From positions 186,001-250,000 of the forward strand of contig JAMSLZ010000019.1 in the NCBI GenBank assembly GCA_026027325.1: a stretch of DNA of 64,000 bases, written 5' to 3'. This document shows, in pieces, positions 36,461 to 48,200 of this stretch. The notes below the pieces were generated by a model. It was not told where the DNA came from, did no database searches, and saw only the letters and a program-made list of their open reading frames with translations. The stretch is from Actinomucor elegans. Its lineage: Eukaryota; Mucoromycota; Mucoromycetes; Mucorales; Mucoraceae. Each line of letters begins with the position of its first letter. Within the stretch, counting starts at the first letter, position 1. The position numbers and the translations under genes were made by a program.

Positions 36461-37442
36461 ATGATTCTACAAGTTATTAAGTATATCTTGTTAAACTTAA
36501 CCATGATACCGCAAATCTCTCTTTAGGTTGATGTGAGCGTTGATTATTAGCTGTGCCTCGGCAATGCTGCTTTATTCTACCAAAATATTGGTATTTTAAA
36601 TTTTGAGGGTTCAAGACAGCATCACAAATTTCTCACAAAGCATCCCATCTCTCATCCGATTTAAGTTTAACCTTGCATTTAATGACAAGTATATGCTTAA
36701 AATAAAGCGTTGTACATATAGAAACTATTATTCAGATTAATTACAGTGTGTAGTATAGTTTAATAATTGGACGCAATTACATACAATTCAAACGATCTAG
36801 ATTTTTAGATTTATAGATCTCTTGACCGATGAGTGATCGCGGATCATATCTGGCAAATGTTCCAAATTTATGTAAAATAAACTGTTATATATATATTAGG
36901 CTCCATGTTTATCAAAGCCAGGTAGGTATATTGTTTGTCAATAAGTAACCTGAAAAATATATTTTTTATTTCATATACCAATTTCTACTCACTATTCTAA
37001 ATTTCCCAACTAATTTCGGCTAAATATTACATCTGATCAGCATATATATTCTATGTTCAAATAAGCTATTGCATTTTCTAAAGCTCTTTTTACATATTTG
37101 ACCATAAAGTGTCAATTGTTATAGCCATTTAGTTATGTTAATAATTTTCATTTTCAGTTTGAGTTTATATCTAATATTAAGAAACTGCATCTAATAAAAA
37201 CAGATATACAGGGGGTCAGGACACGTTCATTCTTTCTACCTGGATATAGCTTGAACCTATCCAGTTTGGAACTTGTAAGCACTAAACATAATCTTATTCT
37301 GGTAAAATGACAGGCGGTGTAAACTAATAAGCAAAGTTTATTGGGAAGGTCATCCTCAAAAAAAAAAAAAAAAAAAAAAAATCTGGGAATATGTGTAATG
37401 TGAATGAGTGTACAAAAAGTGTGCAAAATGCTATGTATGAAA
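36461..37442. other. Intergenic with inverted repeat copies and poly(A)
   Basis: Inverted dispersed-repeat sequence lies at about 36760-36900 and weakly at 37025-37075. A 24-base A run sits at 37358-37381, about 60 bases past the stop of the next minus-strand gene, that is in its 3' flank. Confidence 0.5.
36760..36900 (-). repeat. Dispersed repeat, inverted copy
   Basis: TAGATCTCTTGACCGAT (36823-36839) is the reverse of the GGTCAAGAGATCTA in the 30.9 kb copy. The AAACTGTTATATATATAT end matches the copy near 10.5 kb. Confidence 0.5.
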
Positions 37443-38484
37443 TTATTTGAGGATTGAAAAGAGCATCGCAACTGAAGTTAGAACAGCAATACTAAACGCA
37501 GTTAATAAAGGTGTAAAAGATTCACGGAACGATCCCCCACCACCCAAGTAGCATGTGGGACAAAACATAGCTTAAAAAAAGCAAAGGGTTAGTCTTTAAG
37601 GAGCAAATAAAACAAAAAAGAAAACTTACAATCAGTGCGTCCTACATAAGCTTCAGTTGAATACATGGCTACAACAAGTCGTGAATCAGGCATTAACCAT
37701 CCTGGACTAGGAAAGGCCTTGGGCCCTCTTTGATCGTACACCCAAACTGTATAATATCCTACCATCAAAGGCGACCCAGGCTGTAGATGAGCCAGGTCCC
37801 AATTAGCCGACGTTGCGGTTCCTGGCACGATAGCTGCTGTGAACGTCTGCTTTTGTGGATTGGCAAGTGCCACAGTAAGGTTAGCTGGCTGTACTTTAAG
37901 TACATTGGGATCAACAGTCCATTCGAAGCTCATATTAGAAACACCAATTTTGTACAGTGGGGGGAAAGTTTGGTTCGGAATAGGCTTCTTCCAGGTCAGA
38001 TAAGCAGGCGGTATATCGTTAGAAAAAGATGCATAAGTAGGTTTACCGGCGAAAGGATTAGCGTTATTGGGTGGTGAAGACTGTGTTGCGTTGGCATTGG
38101 AGCCATTGCCAGCTGGTGCAGCGGCTGTATTTACAGGTGCGTTTCCACCTTGCTGTTGCTGTGGTGGAGCGCTTCCAGCTGGTGGTCCGGCAGAGTTTGT
38201 CTGTGCTGTAACTACAGCTGTTACTGTGGCTGCTGGTTGTGCTTGGTTATTCTCTGAAGGTTGTGGTGCGCTTCCTATAGATAAATGTTAATATATCTAA
38301 GAGGATAAAGCTTTATGTCAATGTAATTACCTGTTTCTTCAGCTAAAACAGAGAAAGAACGATTAGAAAGATGCAATCAAAGACGCCTCTATACAGTGGT
38401 CTTACCTCTTTTCACATATAAATCTCTTGCATCTGCAAATATTAACGATAGTAAAAGTACAAGGTAGACTATGGAAACCCGCAT
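37443..38484 (-). CDS. Secreted/anchored protein, probably DUF7137-like (287 aa)
   Basis: Exons 38406-38484, 38331-38342, 37630-38274 and 37443-37570 join to 288 codons; exon 2 is only 12 bases. A clear signal peptide opens the protein (MRVSIVYLVLLLSLIFADA). Then follow an Ala/Pro/Gln/Thr-rich linker (likely O-glycosylated) and a beta-rich domain with YKIGVSNMSFEWTV, IVPGTATSANWDLAHL and YYTVWVYDQRGPKAFP. This pattern recalls the fungal Ig-like DUF7137 proteins; that match is from memory and moderate. The C-terminus has CPTCYLGGGGS and a hydrophobic tail ending in one Lys, which suits a GPI signal or a single membrane anchor. It is likely a cell-surface protein of unknown role. The last exon is reached by a 59-base intron and supplies the anchor. 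Confidence 0.8.
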
Positions 38485-38753
38485 CTTGTTTTCTCTATGT
38501 TTTGATTTGAAAAAGAAAGGGAAAAAGAGTCTTTATAGTGATTCTTTTCTGTTTATCATATATCCCTTTATCCATCAGCAAGTATTTATATCAATGCAAA
38601 TGATATAGGGGAATTATACAGTTTAAGGGAGAATATTAAGGTGAAAGAGAGCCAGTTCAAGAAAGGATGCAAGGGCAGCATTGCACAATAGGGGCGGCCT
38701 AAATATAACACATATACAAAACAACCAAGGAGAAAGATGAGCGAGAAGCGCGT

Positions 38754-41146
38754 TTATTTATTAGTAAATTCAGTGATAGATAGCCATTGAACATCATGGT
38801 TCTGGGCAAGGCCGCCAGTACTAGCGGTAAATCCAATCCAGGCACGTTTGTCTCTTGACGTGTAGTCCAAAAAGTTTTGATTTGCCACTTTAAGTACTTG
38901 TATAAAACACTTGTCATTTACTTCTCCTAATCCGATTTCGATGATACCACTGCTCATCAGTCTTATTTTAGCTTTGAACCATTTGCCGTTTTGAAGTGGC
39001 GGGATACGCGATGTATGTCCAAGTGAATAATTATGATGGGCTGAGTTGGCATATGGTGCTTTACGCGCTTGAACACTAATATGGTTACCTGAAGGATCAT
39101 CGCACCTATCAGAACTATTTCCATTGCAAAATAGTTGAGTTTATGTTGAAACTAGTTTTTTTTTATCTTGACTTACCTATTATACGTGTCAAATTCAATA
39201 GCCAAGCTATAAGAATAAATTAACAGTCAGTTGTTTAATCATAATGAAAAGTTAGGGTGTTATACCAATTCGTGATCCCGCCAAACCCTAGCTCGCAACC
39301 GCCTAATCCTAGAGCATTTTCACCTTGTGCCTGAATAACAAATGCAAATCCATCTGCTCCATTGATTGCTGGAGATCCATTACCGTCTGTTATACGAAAC
39401 GCAAATTCGATTTCTAGTCCCTTGAGGCCATCTTTCAAGTAGATCGTTTCTTTACAATAGACTCCACCACGTTGGTCTGGTAAAGCTTTTGTGAGTCTAA
39501 TATATGGCTTGTTGGGCACAAATGATCGGCTGTCACACTGCATTGAGGCACTACCCAAAACTGTGATCTGACTTTCAAGATCTGCAGGTATAGTTCGGGG
39601 CTCTTCCATTTTAACAGAATATAAGTGCTTCGGTTCCAATTTGCCATATGTACTCTTTACCTAAATCTTCTAAGCTAAGATCAGCCATGATGTTCTCAGT
39701 TGAAGAAACTTGTCCTGTTTCTCCACGACTTGTTCGCCACTCCAAAGATCCTTTTTTTTCACTACTATATTAACAGACATGTCAACATTGGCTTATGATA
39801 GGCCTTACCACTTTGTCTTCCAAGCATTTCGTCTTCTTTAATTATCAACTGCTTACTTGCTTCTTCCAGCTCAAGCAATTCTTTTACCCTTCTCTGACTT
39901 AGCACATCTTTTCTACCTTGATCCAAAGATTGTTGGCGTGTAGCTGTTAAACGATCAAGAAACTAGATTGCATGCCTGTAAGCTTCAATTCAAATGATCG
40001 CTTAGGGCTTATTACCAAGATCAGCTCAGATTCCTTCACTCTGTTTCGTCTTTTCAAAATTTCTGGCCAATTTCTAGTGTATCTTTTTGTTACATCCAAT
40101 GCTTCATCAACTGAGAATGCTGTACAGTAGCTTAATTGCTTATTCCAACCAACGCTGTACATCAAAGGCTACAATAAACCCAAGTCGTTAAAGTTTCCTT
40201 TTGATACGCTATCCAAAAGCAAAAAAAAAAAAAAAAATCTTACAGTATCCCAGGCTTCTTCGCAGGCATCGCAATGTATCCAACGTTGCTCATATTCCGA
40301 GTATACTTCAGTCCAGACGTGATCGGTAGTATCATACACGATACGCGCTTCTGACCCAACTGCACGACAACACAGTGTAAAGCACTATTCTCGTAGCATG
40401 TAAATAGTTTCCTTGCTTTGAATGACAAGAGGTTTACTTACATTTGCCCATTCGCCACATCGTCCTCTTCTTGTTTCTAAAAGCTTTCCTGGGTCACTAC
40501 ACCATCATTACTAATAAGCTTATTGGACCACTATAAAATTATCTGGGCCTCTACTTTACTTGTATCTCGGAAATCGAGTTATACCGTTGCATGATGTACA
40601 CTGATAAATCTCGATAACGCGTGCTCCAAACTTGAGATCTTCTTCAGTCGGGCTTGCATTTCCTAAAGATTTACTTTCCGTCTATATTATATCATCAAGT
40701 AAAAGTTAGTTTGCAGCTTCTATTATTACCATTATTTTGCTTAATATCTTACGTTCTGGCAATAATCGCAGGGCGCATTATTTACCCACGTAAAGAATTC
40801 ATTCTTGAACCAACGCAGTAGTCTTTGTATAACAGTATCCTCCAGCGACCCTCCGTCATTGCTTTTTTCCAATTGAAGCTCTGCCTCTTCATATATTTTC
40901 TGTAACGGAATCAGATCCATCGTCTTATCCTATGCATAATGTTGAGCTAATGTCGACTCAAACTGCACAAAAGCTTACCAAAAGATCTCTATTTTCATAC
41001 TGGAATACAATCTGACCGTTCAACTCGAGCTGTCTCAGGAACGCTTTGGAAGGCACGTCCTTTGGCTGTTGAATATGGTTGCGTATCATATTTGTCCATT
41101 GCTGTGTTATTCGATGTGCAATTTCGTTAATTTCTTCGGAATTCAT
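38754..41146 (-). CDS. PNG1: Peptide:N-glycanase fused to an L-type lectin domain (11 exons, 595 aa)
   Basis: Exons 40979-41146, 40753-40929, 40560-40681, 40442-40496, 40244-40384, 40016-40168, 39809-39962, 39661-39750, 39266-39602, 39177-39206 and 38754-39114 close to 596 codons. The enzyme removes N-glycans from misfolded glycoproteins after export from the ER. Zinc Cys pairs are at 110/113 and 143/146. The transglutaminase-type triad is Cys169 ([10 protein letters not shown]), His196 (TTDHVWTEV) and Asp213 (HCDACE); its spacing of 27 and 17 equals that of yeast Png1 (191, 218, 235). Then come a helical basic stretch and [14 protein letters not shown]. From about residue 355 a legume-type lectin fold follows: [40 protein letters not shown] and [10 protein letters not shown]. 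Animal NGLY1 has a PAW domain at this end instead. Two splice choices (acceptor after eight A at 39751; 39603-39660) were set by the frame. Confidence 0.92.
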
Positions 41147-41630
41147 GAGACAAGGTGATTTATAAGGAACAGAAGTTCACTAGAGTAAAAACTTGTCGGT
41201 ATTATTTTATTTCGCTCAGCCAGTCATATCGAGAACACTTATGATTTTAACAGATACTAATAAATTTACTTGTGCTTCAAAAGCAACTGATATCTTGCTA
41301 GGTTCAGTATGTATAAGGGTTATTAAAAAAAAAAGTACATCATTATGTTCTAGGTAATTGAAGCTATGGCGCTTATAATTCCTTTGGTAGATGAACTTTC
41401 TTGTCACTACTGTGTTAATATTTCGCTTTCGTTGGGACCATTAAATGTAGTGCGTATGATGCAACAAAGGATTCAAGTCAAACTAAAATTTTAACAGATA
41501 TTACAGTCCCTTCTGAACACAATACTGCTTTACTGCTATCTTTCACCAAAACTATGTCGAGTAAGAGCATTTAACGGCTATTTCCAAAGCTACTTTTTTC
41601 ATATGAGCTTCGGATACAAAAAAAATGTAC

Positions 41631-41661
41631 ACATCCCCTATTATAATAAATAGTGGGATGT
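41631..41661. repeat. Imperfect hairpin
   Basis: ACATCCCCTATT and AATAGTGGGATGT are inverted copies (one extra T) around a short AT loop. Function unknown. Confidence 0.5.
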
Positions 41662-42249
41662 TTCAACTCCATAGTCTTTTATTCGGAGAGTTTTGACAGT
41701 CTTTCACGATAGCAATGAAGACACTAACATCATCCGCTTTCCCGCCCTATGTACAAAAGACGACTGGGGTATAATAAAATACGAAAATCAATCATTATTT
41801 ATGTGCTGTTCCTAAAAGGTGTTATAAGTGTCTGATCAAATAGCTCTATGTGAATTAATCAAGGACAAGCGTTTGGGTTTCCCATACAAGTATATCTGCC
41901 TATTGTCCTCTGAAACGTACTACGCCAGCTGTATCCCTGGGAAACATTTGTTAGATATAAACAAGACTTAAGGAATATTGAACTATACTAATTGATGAAT
42001 ATCAAACTGATAGTAATAAGCTCTTCGTAAATAATCCTGTTCAATTTGATACTCCTGAAAGTTATCCAAGCATTTGAGATGTTTGGTCATGTACCAAAAT
42101 CTTTGTTTGAACTGAATTGCAAATAATACATTACATGTTTGGGCTGAACTGTAAATTATATGCATTTATTGTCAATTTGATCCAGTAATTGATGGATTCA
42201 TATGATCCCAGTTAATTATCTCATTTGAAGGTAATACGATGTCAGCAAT

Positions 42250-42251
<2 letters not shown>

Positions 42252-42285
<34 letters not shown>
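42252..42285. repeat. Poly(T), 34 bases
   Basis: An uninterrupted T run in a gene-free stretch. Confidence 0.9.
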
Positions 42286-42287
<2 letters not shown>

Positions 42288-42439
42288 TTACAGATATGAT
42301 GTTTATAATTTTTATGGCAATGCCCCACTAATAAAGGGAAACATTATTTATCACTCCACTGCTTCTACTGAAATTGCTAATAAAATAGAATATAATGACA
42401 TTAGTGATTGGAAGCGAAAAAAAAAAAAATACAGATTAT

Positions 42440-42530
42440 ATCTACAAGTTAGATCTAATAATCTATAGATTCTTCGATCGAGCAAAGTTTAACATCTTTT
42501 TTGGTTGTGAATACAGGTTGAAAGCGGACT
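42440..42530 (-). repeat. Dispersed repeat, inverted copy
   Basis: The reverse complement reads AAAAGATGTTAAACTTTGCT, CGATCGAAGAATCTAT and AGATTATTAGATCTAAC, following the order of other copies. Confidence 0.45.
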
Positions 42531-42946
42531 GTTGCATCAGTTATGAACTTTGTTTAATACCAATTATATTGGTATACATGCTATATTGTTAATGGTTAAC
42601 AGCAAATTATATATGTTCTTTAAAAGTTCTAATATTTTAATACTGAGTCTTCGTTAAGCATGCTTTGTCATACCCTTATTGATCGCTATACACCAAAGAT
42701 ATTAAACTAATAATAATTCAATTAATAGCTATTTCGATTAATGGGACTTGATGTAGCCAAGATAACGTCTATCCCATCTTCTCCCTCCCCGCAATCCCTC
42801 TATCCCATTGCGTATTATCAGCCTCTTCCTACTGTATATCAAATTAGTCATTTCTTCTTCATAGCAAGGAGTTTTTTATTCTTCAAGAGTAATAGTGCCT
42901 GCTCTCATAATCAACATGAGTATAATACACGTAATCTGGTATTCCA

Positions 42947-43823
42947 TCAAGGATTTGCAGTTTGTATGCTCCAAGTGTTGGACTTGATTGAGTAACTGTA
43001 CATCTAAAAAGCAAAAAAGTTAGATATAATCTTACGCCTGCAAACGCATATATGGCTTACAAGTCTCTTTGGTGGAAACGAAGAATAGTCATAATATTCT
43101 ACATCTGTTATTTTGTACACCAACAGACAAAAATTGTCCATAGCAATATCATGAACCACCGATTTGTCTGTGCTGCTCAGTGATAAACAGGAAAACGCAA
43201 TATCTTTTGCTTTGGGTGTTTCTGCTTTTGAAGGCCAAGTGAATGTTGCGCGTACTTTAGAATCCAGCTGTTTCCATTGTAGAACACGTTGCTCTTCCCA
43301 ATAATCTGCAGCACAGATTTCATTATCTATGATCTTTGGTGGAGGGTAGCGTGTAACTTGAATTGGAGCTGATGCAATGTAGAATTTACCTTTAAAGTTG
43401 TAGTATTCTTTTGATTTAGGCATTGACCTATCGAATTGTCCCGTCAGTACAGGATTAAAATAATATGAGCTTCAATTATGTACTTGCCAGCTTATCTTGG
43501 CATTGGGATTGGATTTTATATCACCCATTAATACGTTATCGTTCATGGCTAGTGAAAATTTGAGGAATCGAGTATCATCTTTTAAAAATCCTCTAAAAGG
43601 CAGACAATGCATTGAGATATCGCCTGATCGCTTCATATTGCACATTGGTAAGTAAACTATTTATAATATAAGCAGCTACACAACAATATTGATTCTTGCC
43701 ATACTTACTATGTTCATTATTACTGTTATTATAGTTCTCTTGATAACTTTTCAATAAGTTGCTTTTCCATGGTAAAGGGGCGGTTAAATTTTGAATGGTC
43801 GGCGATGTTGGTAGTGAAGACAT
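42947..43823 (-). CDS. Alr4036-type FMN-binding (PNPOx-like) protein, 235 aa, with a GC-AG intron
   Basis: Exons 43709-43823, 43488-43656, 43061-43427 and 42947-43003 give 236 codons. The protein shows the pattern of pyridoxamine 5'-phosphate oxidase-like Alr4036 proteins: PLPWKSNLLKSY at the start, KRSGDISMHCLPFRGF, a KSNPNAKISW block, then PKSKEYYNFKGKFYI and, at the end, a Tyr-rich strand followed by W...TANP. It probably binds FMN; the substrate is unknown. Frame analysis shows that intron 2 (43428-43487) must begin with GC: exon 2 ends in AGCTG, the donor is GCAAGT, and it joins to GTCAATG to read SWSMPKSKE. No GT donor nearby gives an open frame. The last exon is only 57 bases after an intron with a CTAAC branch. 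Confidence 0.85.
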
Positions 43824-45285
43824 GATTCTGATATGTAACGGAAAGAAAGACGAACTAACAAGAAAATCGAAATTAAATTGTAAATGTTTCACGAAACAAC
43901 AAAGGGCTTCTTCTAAACATAAAAGTGTAAAGCCATGTTGTACCAATATTCACTTTTAAGCTGAGATAGGGACGCGTCTCAATGTTCCCCAGACCCGGGT
44001 GGATATGGTAGGCTTGAAGCATCTGGCTTATTTCGTTCTGAAACACCTATAATTCAGGTACCAGATTAATTCATTAAGAAGAATGAATTGATCTGATTCA
44101 TTGTAACACATGTTTAAACTTGTTTATTATATAACTACCGTTGAGAATATGGTCTAGCAGTTCTATTATAAATTAAGCTGTCAGCCTGAATATACTGTCT
44201 ACTAAAAAAAAAGCGTGTTGCCTTGATTCCTGATAACGCAAAAATCTAACACCTCAGCGATGCATTGCCAATATTTTAGACCTCATTCATTAGATATTGT
44301 GCTAAAACCTCGGATTTTTGCTTCTTAAAAGTAGATATTGCTAACAGTATAACGTTTTGTTTTGGTAAACACTGAATCCGTTTTTTTTTTATTAATACTC
44401 AAGTTTCATTCTGCATTATGTAGAAATCCGTTTGAAAACTTGCCCTGATGTTCATTTCAAAAAAGAAAATATTAAACAATAGAATAAATAGAGCATAAAT
44501 GTATATTTGGTAAAAGTTTATTTACTCAGTACTTTCGTTTGTTCCAGTAATCTCGTTAGTTGAGAATTAACATGCTATTATAAAAATTGATTGGGTTTCG
44601 GAGATTTAACTAATAGGATTATTATTATTATTATTACTATTTTGAGAATTATAATATCAAAATATGATTGGTTGGTTACTTTTAAACAATGGAAATAAAT
44701 AAACTTGATCTGTATAAAATACGTGTTTAATGCGAACATCGTATAATAAAATGCGTAGATAAAAGTAATTCACTTTCATAAAACCTGTGTAGAGTTTAAT
44801 TGTGCATCAATTGATGCAAATACCATATTAAACTTACTATATATTACAGAGTTGATTTATTCTAGGAAGTGGTAAAAATCGAGCTGCATATATCTACTGA
44901 ATCATAAAAACTAATCCCAATGTACATTCTGATGTAAGAAATACTTTTTAATTATAAAGCAATCGTTTATAATATCATGTATCTTATTAAAAACGCGTTC
45001 AAAATTTGATTAAAGTCGAGCAAAAGGGGTATATCGTAAAATTAGTGCAATTTTTCCTTAAAAGTATGAGCATTTAAGTATTGCTATCGCTTTTCTCGGT
45101 AAAAAAAACTCACAGGTAGTGATCCGGGCCGGGCGTTTGCCCTGACTATCCGCGTTTTATACGAGAGGAGTAATTTAAAGCAGCAGCGCACCAGAAGAAT
45201 CAGCCAGTAGCAAGTCTTTCTTGTATTCCTTGATTCTTTTCTTCTACTTTTATTGATGCTTTTGGGACTAACAGCCAAGTAAATA
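43824..45285. other. Divergent intergenic region
   Basis: AT-rich with no gene. GC-rich spots containing CCCGGG-like words occur at about 43990 and 45120, near the two promoters. An ATT microsatellite lies at about 44620-44636. Confidence 0.5.
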
Positions 45286-48200
45286 ATGACAATACCAAAC
45301 CAGCTACCTCAAAATGATCCAAGGTATCTTTTTTGTGTATAACACGCCTTTTAAACAATATTTGCTAATCAGTCTTTGTAGAAGGCCATCAGTACCAACT
45401 TCGTCATTACCACTTGTAGGTTCTTCATACGGACACCACCACCGTATAGGCAACCTAAGCTCACCTCACCAACCAAACTCTTCGTATAACACTTCTTATC
45501 AACCACCAGTCTCTACCGTTTCCACCTCAAACACAAATGGTAATAATAACTATTCCTCGCTTATGGCTCGTAGTGGAGGCGTTGGAGGAGGATTAGTCTC
45601 TGTCAATACCAGCCATAATACTATTTTATCTTCACCAACCAGTAACCCTCTCAAAAGCCTCCACCATCCTTATGATCAAAGAACAGAACACGAGAATAAC
45701 AATCCAACATCGATTCAATCGGGCTCTGAACATAGCCCATCCTCTCCAGCCAGTGGTTGTCGGCCTTTAAATGTATCCGACGCTTTACAATACCTTGACG
45801 AAGTCAAAGCTCGATTTGCTGATAAACTCACTGTCTATAACCAGTTCTTGGACATAATGAAAGACTTTAAAAGCCAATCGTAAGTTATAATCTTCATTTT
45901 GACGCGTTATCTAACAAAAATTTTGTTAGAATCGATACGCCAGGTGTTATTGAACGCGTCTCGACCTTATTTAAAGGTCACCCACTCTTAATATCAGGAT
46001 TTAATACCTTTTTACCAGTTGGGTATCGTATCGATTTTGCTGTCGATCAGCGTGATCCAAATAGAATTATTGTTACTACACCCAATGGAAATAAAACCAC
46101 CTCCACTACTTCTACTGCGGAAGAGATGTTGAATATGGACCTTGGCCATCACCACCAGCGAATGCAGCAGAGACAAGGCGACCCTTATTACCCTTCTCAC
46201 TCATATCATCCACCGGCACCACCAGCACCACCACCAATAGGTTCAATGCATCCTTCTCCTATATCACAACCATCCCATCGTCCTTTACCTCCTCCACCGC
46301 CTTCTCATCATCCAACATCTTCTGCACAGCGTTCTTCATCCTATAACACTACCAGTAATAGTAGTAGTCCTTATCACAATACCCCAAATTCCACTTTTTT
46401 GCCACCGCCACCACCCTCTTCTGTTCCTCCTACTTCACCCATATCTGAGAGGCGACCACCTGTTGAATTCAATCATGCTATCAACTATGTCAATAGAATT
46501 AAAGTAAGTGATCTATCTTCATCCACATGAGTGCTAACTGTCAAATAGAATCGATTTGCACATAATCCAGACATTTACAAGCAGTTCCTGGAGATACTAC
46601 AGACCTATCAAAAAGAACAAAAGCCAATTGGAGAAGTGTATTCCCATGTTCAGTTTCTGTTCAATGGTGCGGATGATTTACTTGAGGAATTCAAACAGTT
46701 TTTACCTGAAATCACTCTACAGCAGCCATCGCCACCTAGTCAGCCTAACAAATATGGTAATGGTATCAAGCGTCATACTTCTATGCATTCAAACTCGTCT
46801 GCTTGCTCAGCAATGCCATCTACAAAGAAGAAAAAGGCCTCTGTAAGTTCATCTATGTGTCAACCATTTGTAACATTTAATGATTTTACTTTTTTTTTTA
46901 GACAAAGAAATCCAAACTCTACACGAACGCGGTTGAGAATAGCACAATATCTCATGAACAAGAAGAACCAGTGTTACGCTTTACATCAACGTTTGATCCA
47001 CTACGTCCTAGTGTCGCTGTTGAAGAAGTAGAACTATTTGAGCAGATTAAAAAGTATATTGGAAACAGGCCTTCCTACGAAGAATTCCTCAAGACGCTCA
47101 ATCTGTACACACAACATATTATAGACATTGATCTGTTGGTTTCACTGGTCAAAGCATTCTTGGGCACCAATAAGGAACTTTTTGACGCGTTCAAAATGGC
47201 CATCAGTTACGAACCAAAAGAACATCCTATTGTTCGACCCACCCTTTTTACTGCAAAGCCAGATTTAGCTCATTGTACTGCTGTCGATTCTAGTCCTAGT
47301 TATCGTGTTGTGCCTAAAGACGTAAGTTATTATACTCTCAATAATAATAGAAGCACTCATTATGGTTCATACAGTGGCAGAATCAACCTTGTTCTGGTAG
47401 AGATCAATTGTGCTGGGAAGTACTGAATGACGAGTATGTTTCTCATCCCATCTGGGCGAGCGAAGACAGTGGATTCGTTGCATCTAAAAAGAACTCATAT
47501 GAAGAAGCACTTCATCGATGTGAAGAAGAGAGGTAAATAAAAACAAAAACAAAAGAAAAGGCGTTTTACTGGAAACCTGATTGGCTTCGTTTTAGATATG
47601 ATTATGATTTGAACATTGAGGCCAATTTAAACACTATTGCGCTACTAAAACCTATTGCGCTGCAAATCCAACAAATGACACCTGAAGAACGAGAGAACAT
47701 GCGCCTAAAAGAAGGACTAGGTGGACTCACAAAATCCATTTACGAACGTATCATCAAAAAAGTCTATGACGATGAAAGAGGTGCCGAAGTCATTAAAATG
47801 CTCTATGAAAACCCTGCTGTCACTGTGCCTATTGTTTTGAATCGACTTGAAGTCAAAGACAAAGAATGGAAAAAGGCGCAAAAGGAATGGAACAAAGTCT
47901 GGAGAGAACAAGATGATAAAAACTATTACCGTGCATTGGATTATCAAAGCAACACTTTCAAAGCCAATGATAAGAAAGCAATCACGACTAAAGCGTTAAT
48001 CTCAGAGATTGAAGCTCTGCTTCAAAAATCAGATTCAGTACTGCATTACCAGTTTGAATTCACTGACCTTTCCATATTTGATGATATCATCCGACTGGTT
48101 ATTTCATATATGGATCGACAGAATGGTTTTACTAAGAGCGATAAGCAGAAAATCAAGCAGTTTATGCGTGGATTTGTACCCATGTTCTTCAGTGCCAATC

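Larger units (their letters stand above)
41147..42946. other. Intergenic, AT-rich, with poly(T) and one repeat copy
   Basis: No supportable gene. It holds the hairpin at 41631-41661, 34 T at 42252-42285 and an inverted dispersed-repeat copy at about 42440-42530. The frame at 42741-42995 (plus) is antisense to the last exon of the gene at 42947 and is rejected. Confidence 0.55.

Noticed and set aside
36800..37075. Possible tRNA or other small RNA in the gaps
   Set aside because: No A-box/B-box pair or clover-leaf could be drawn anywhere in the window by eye.
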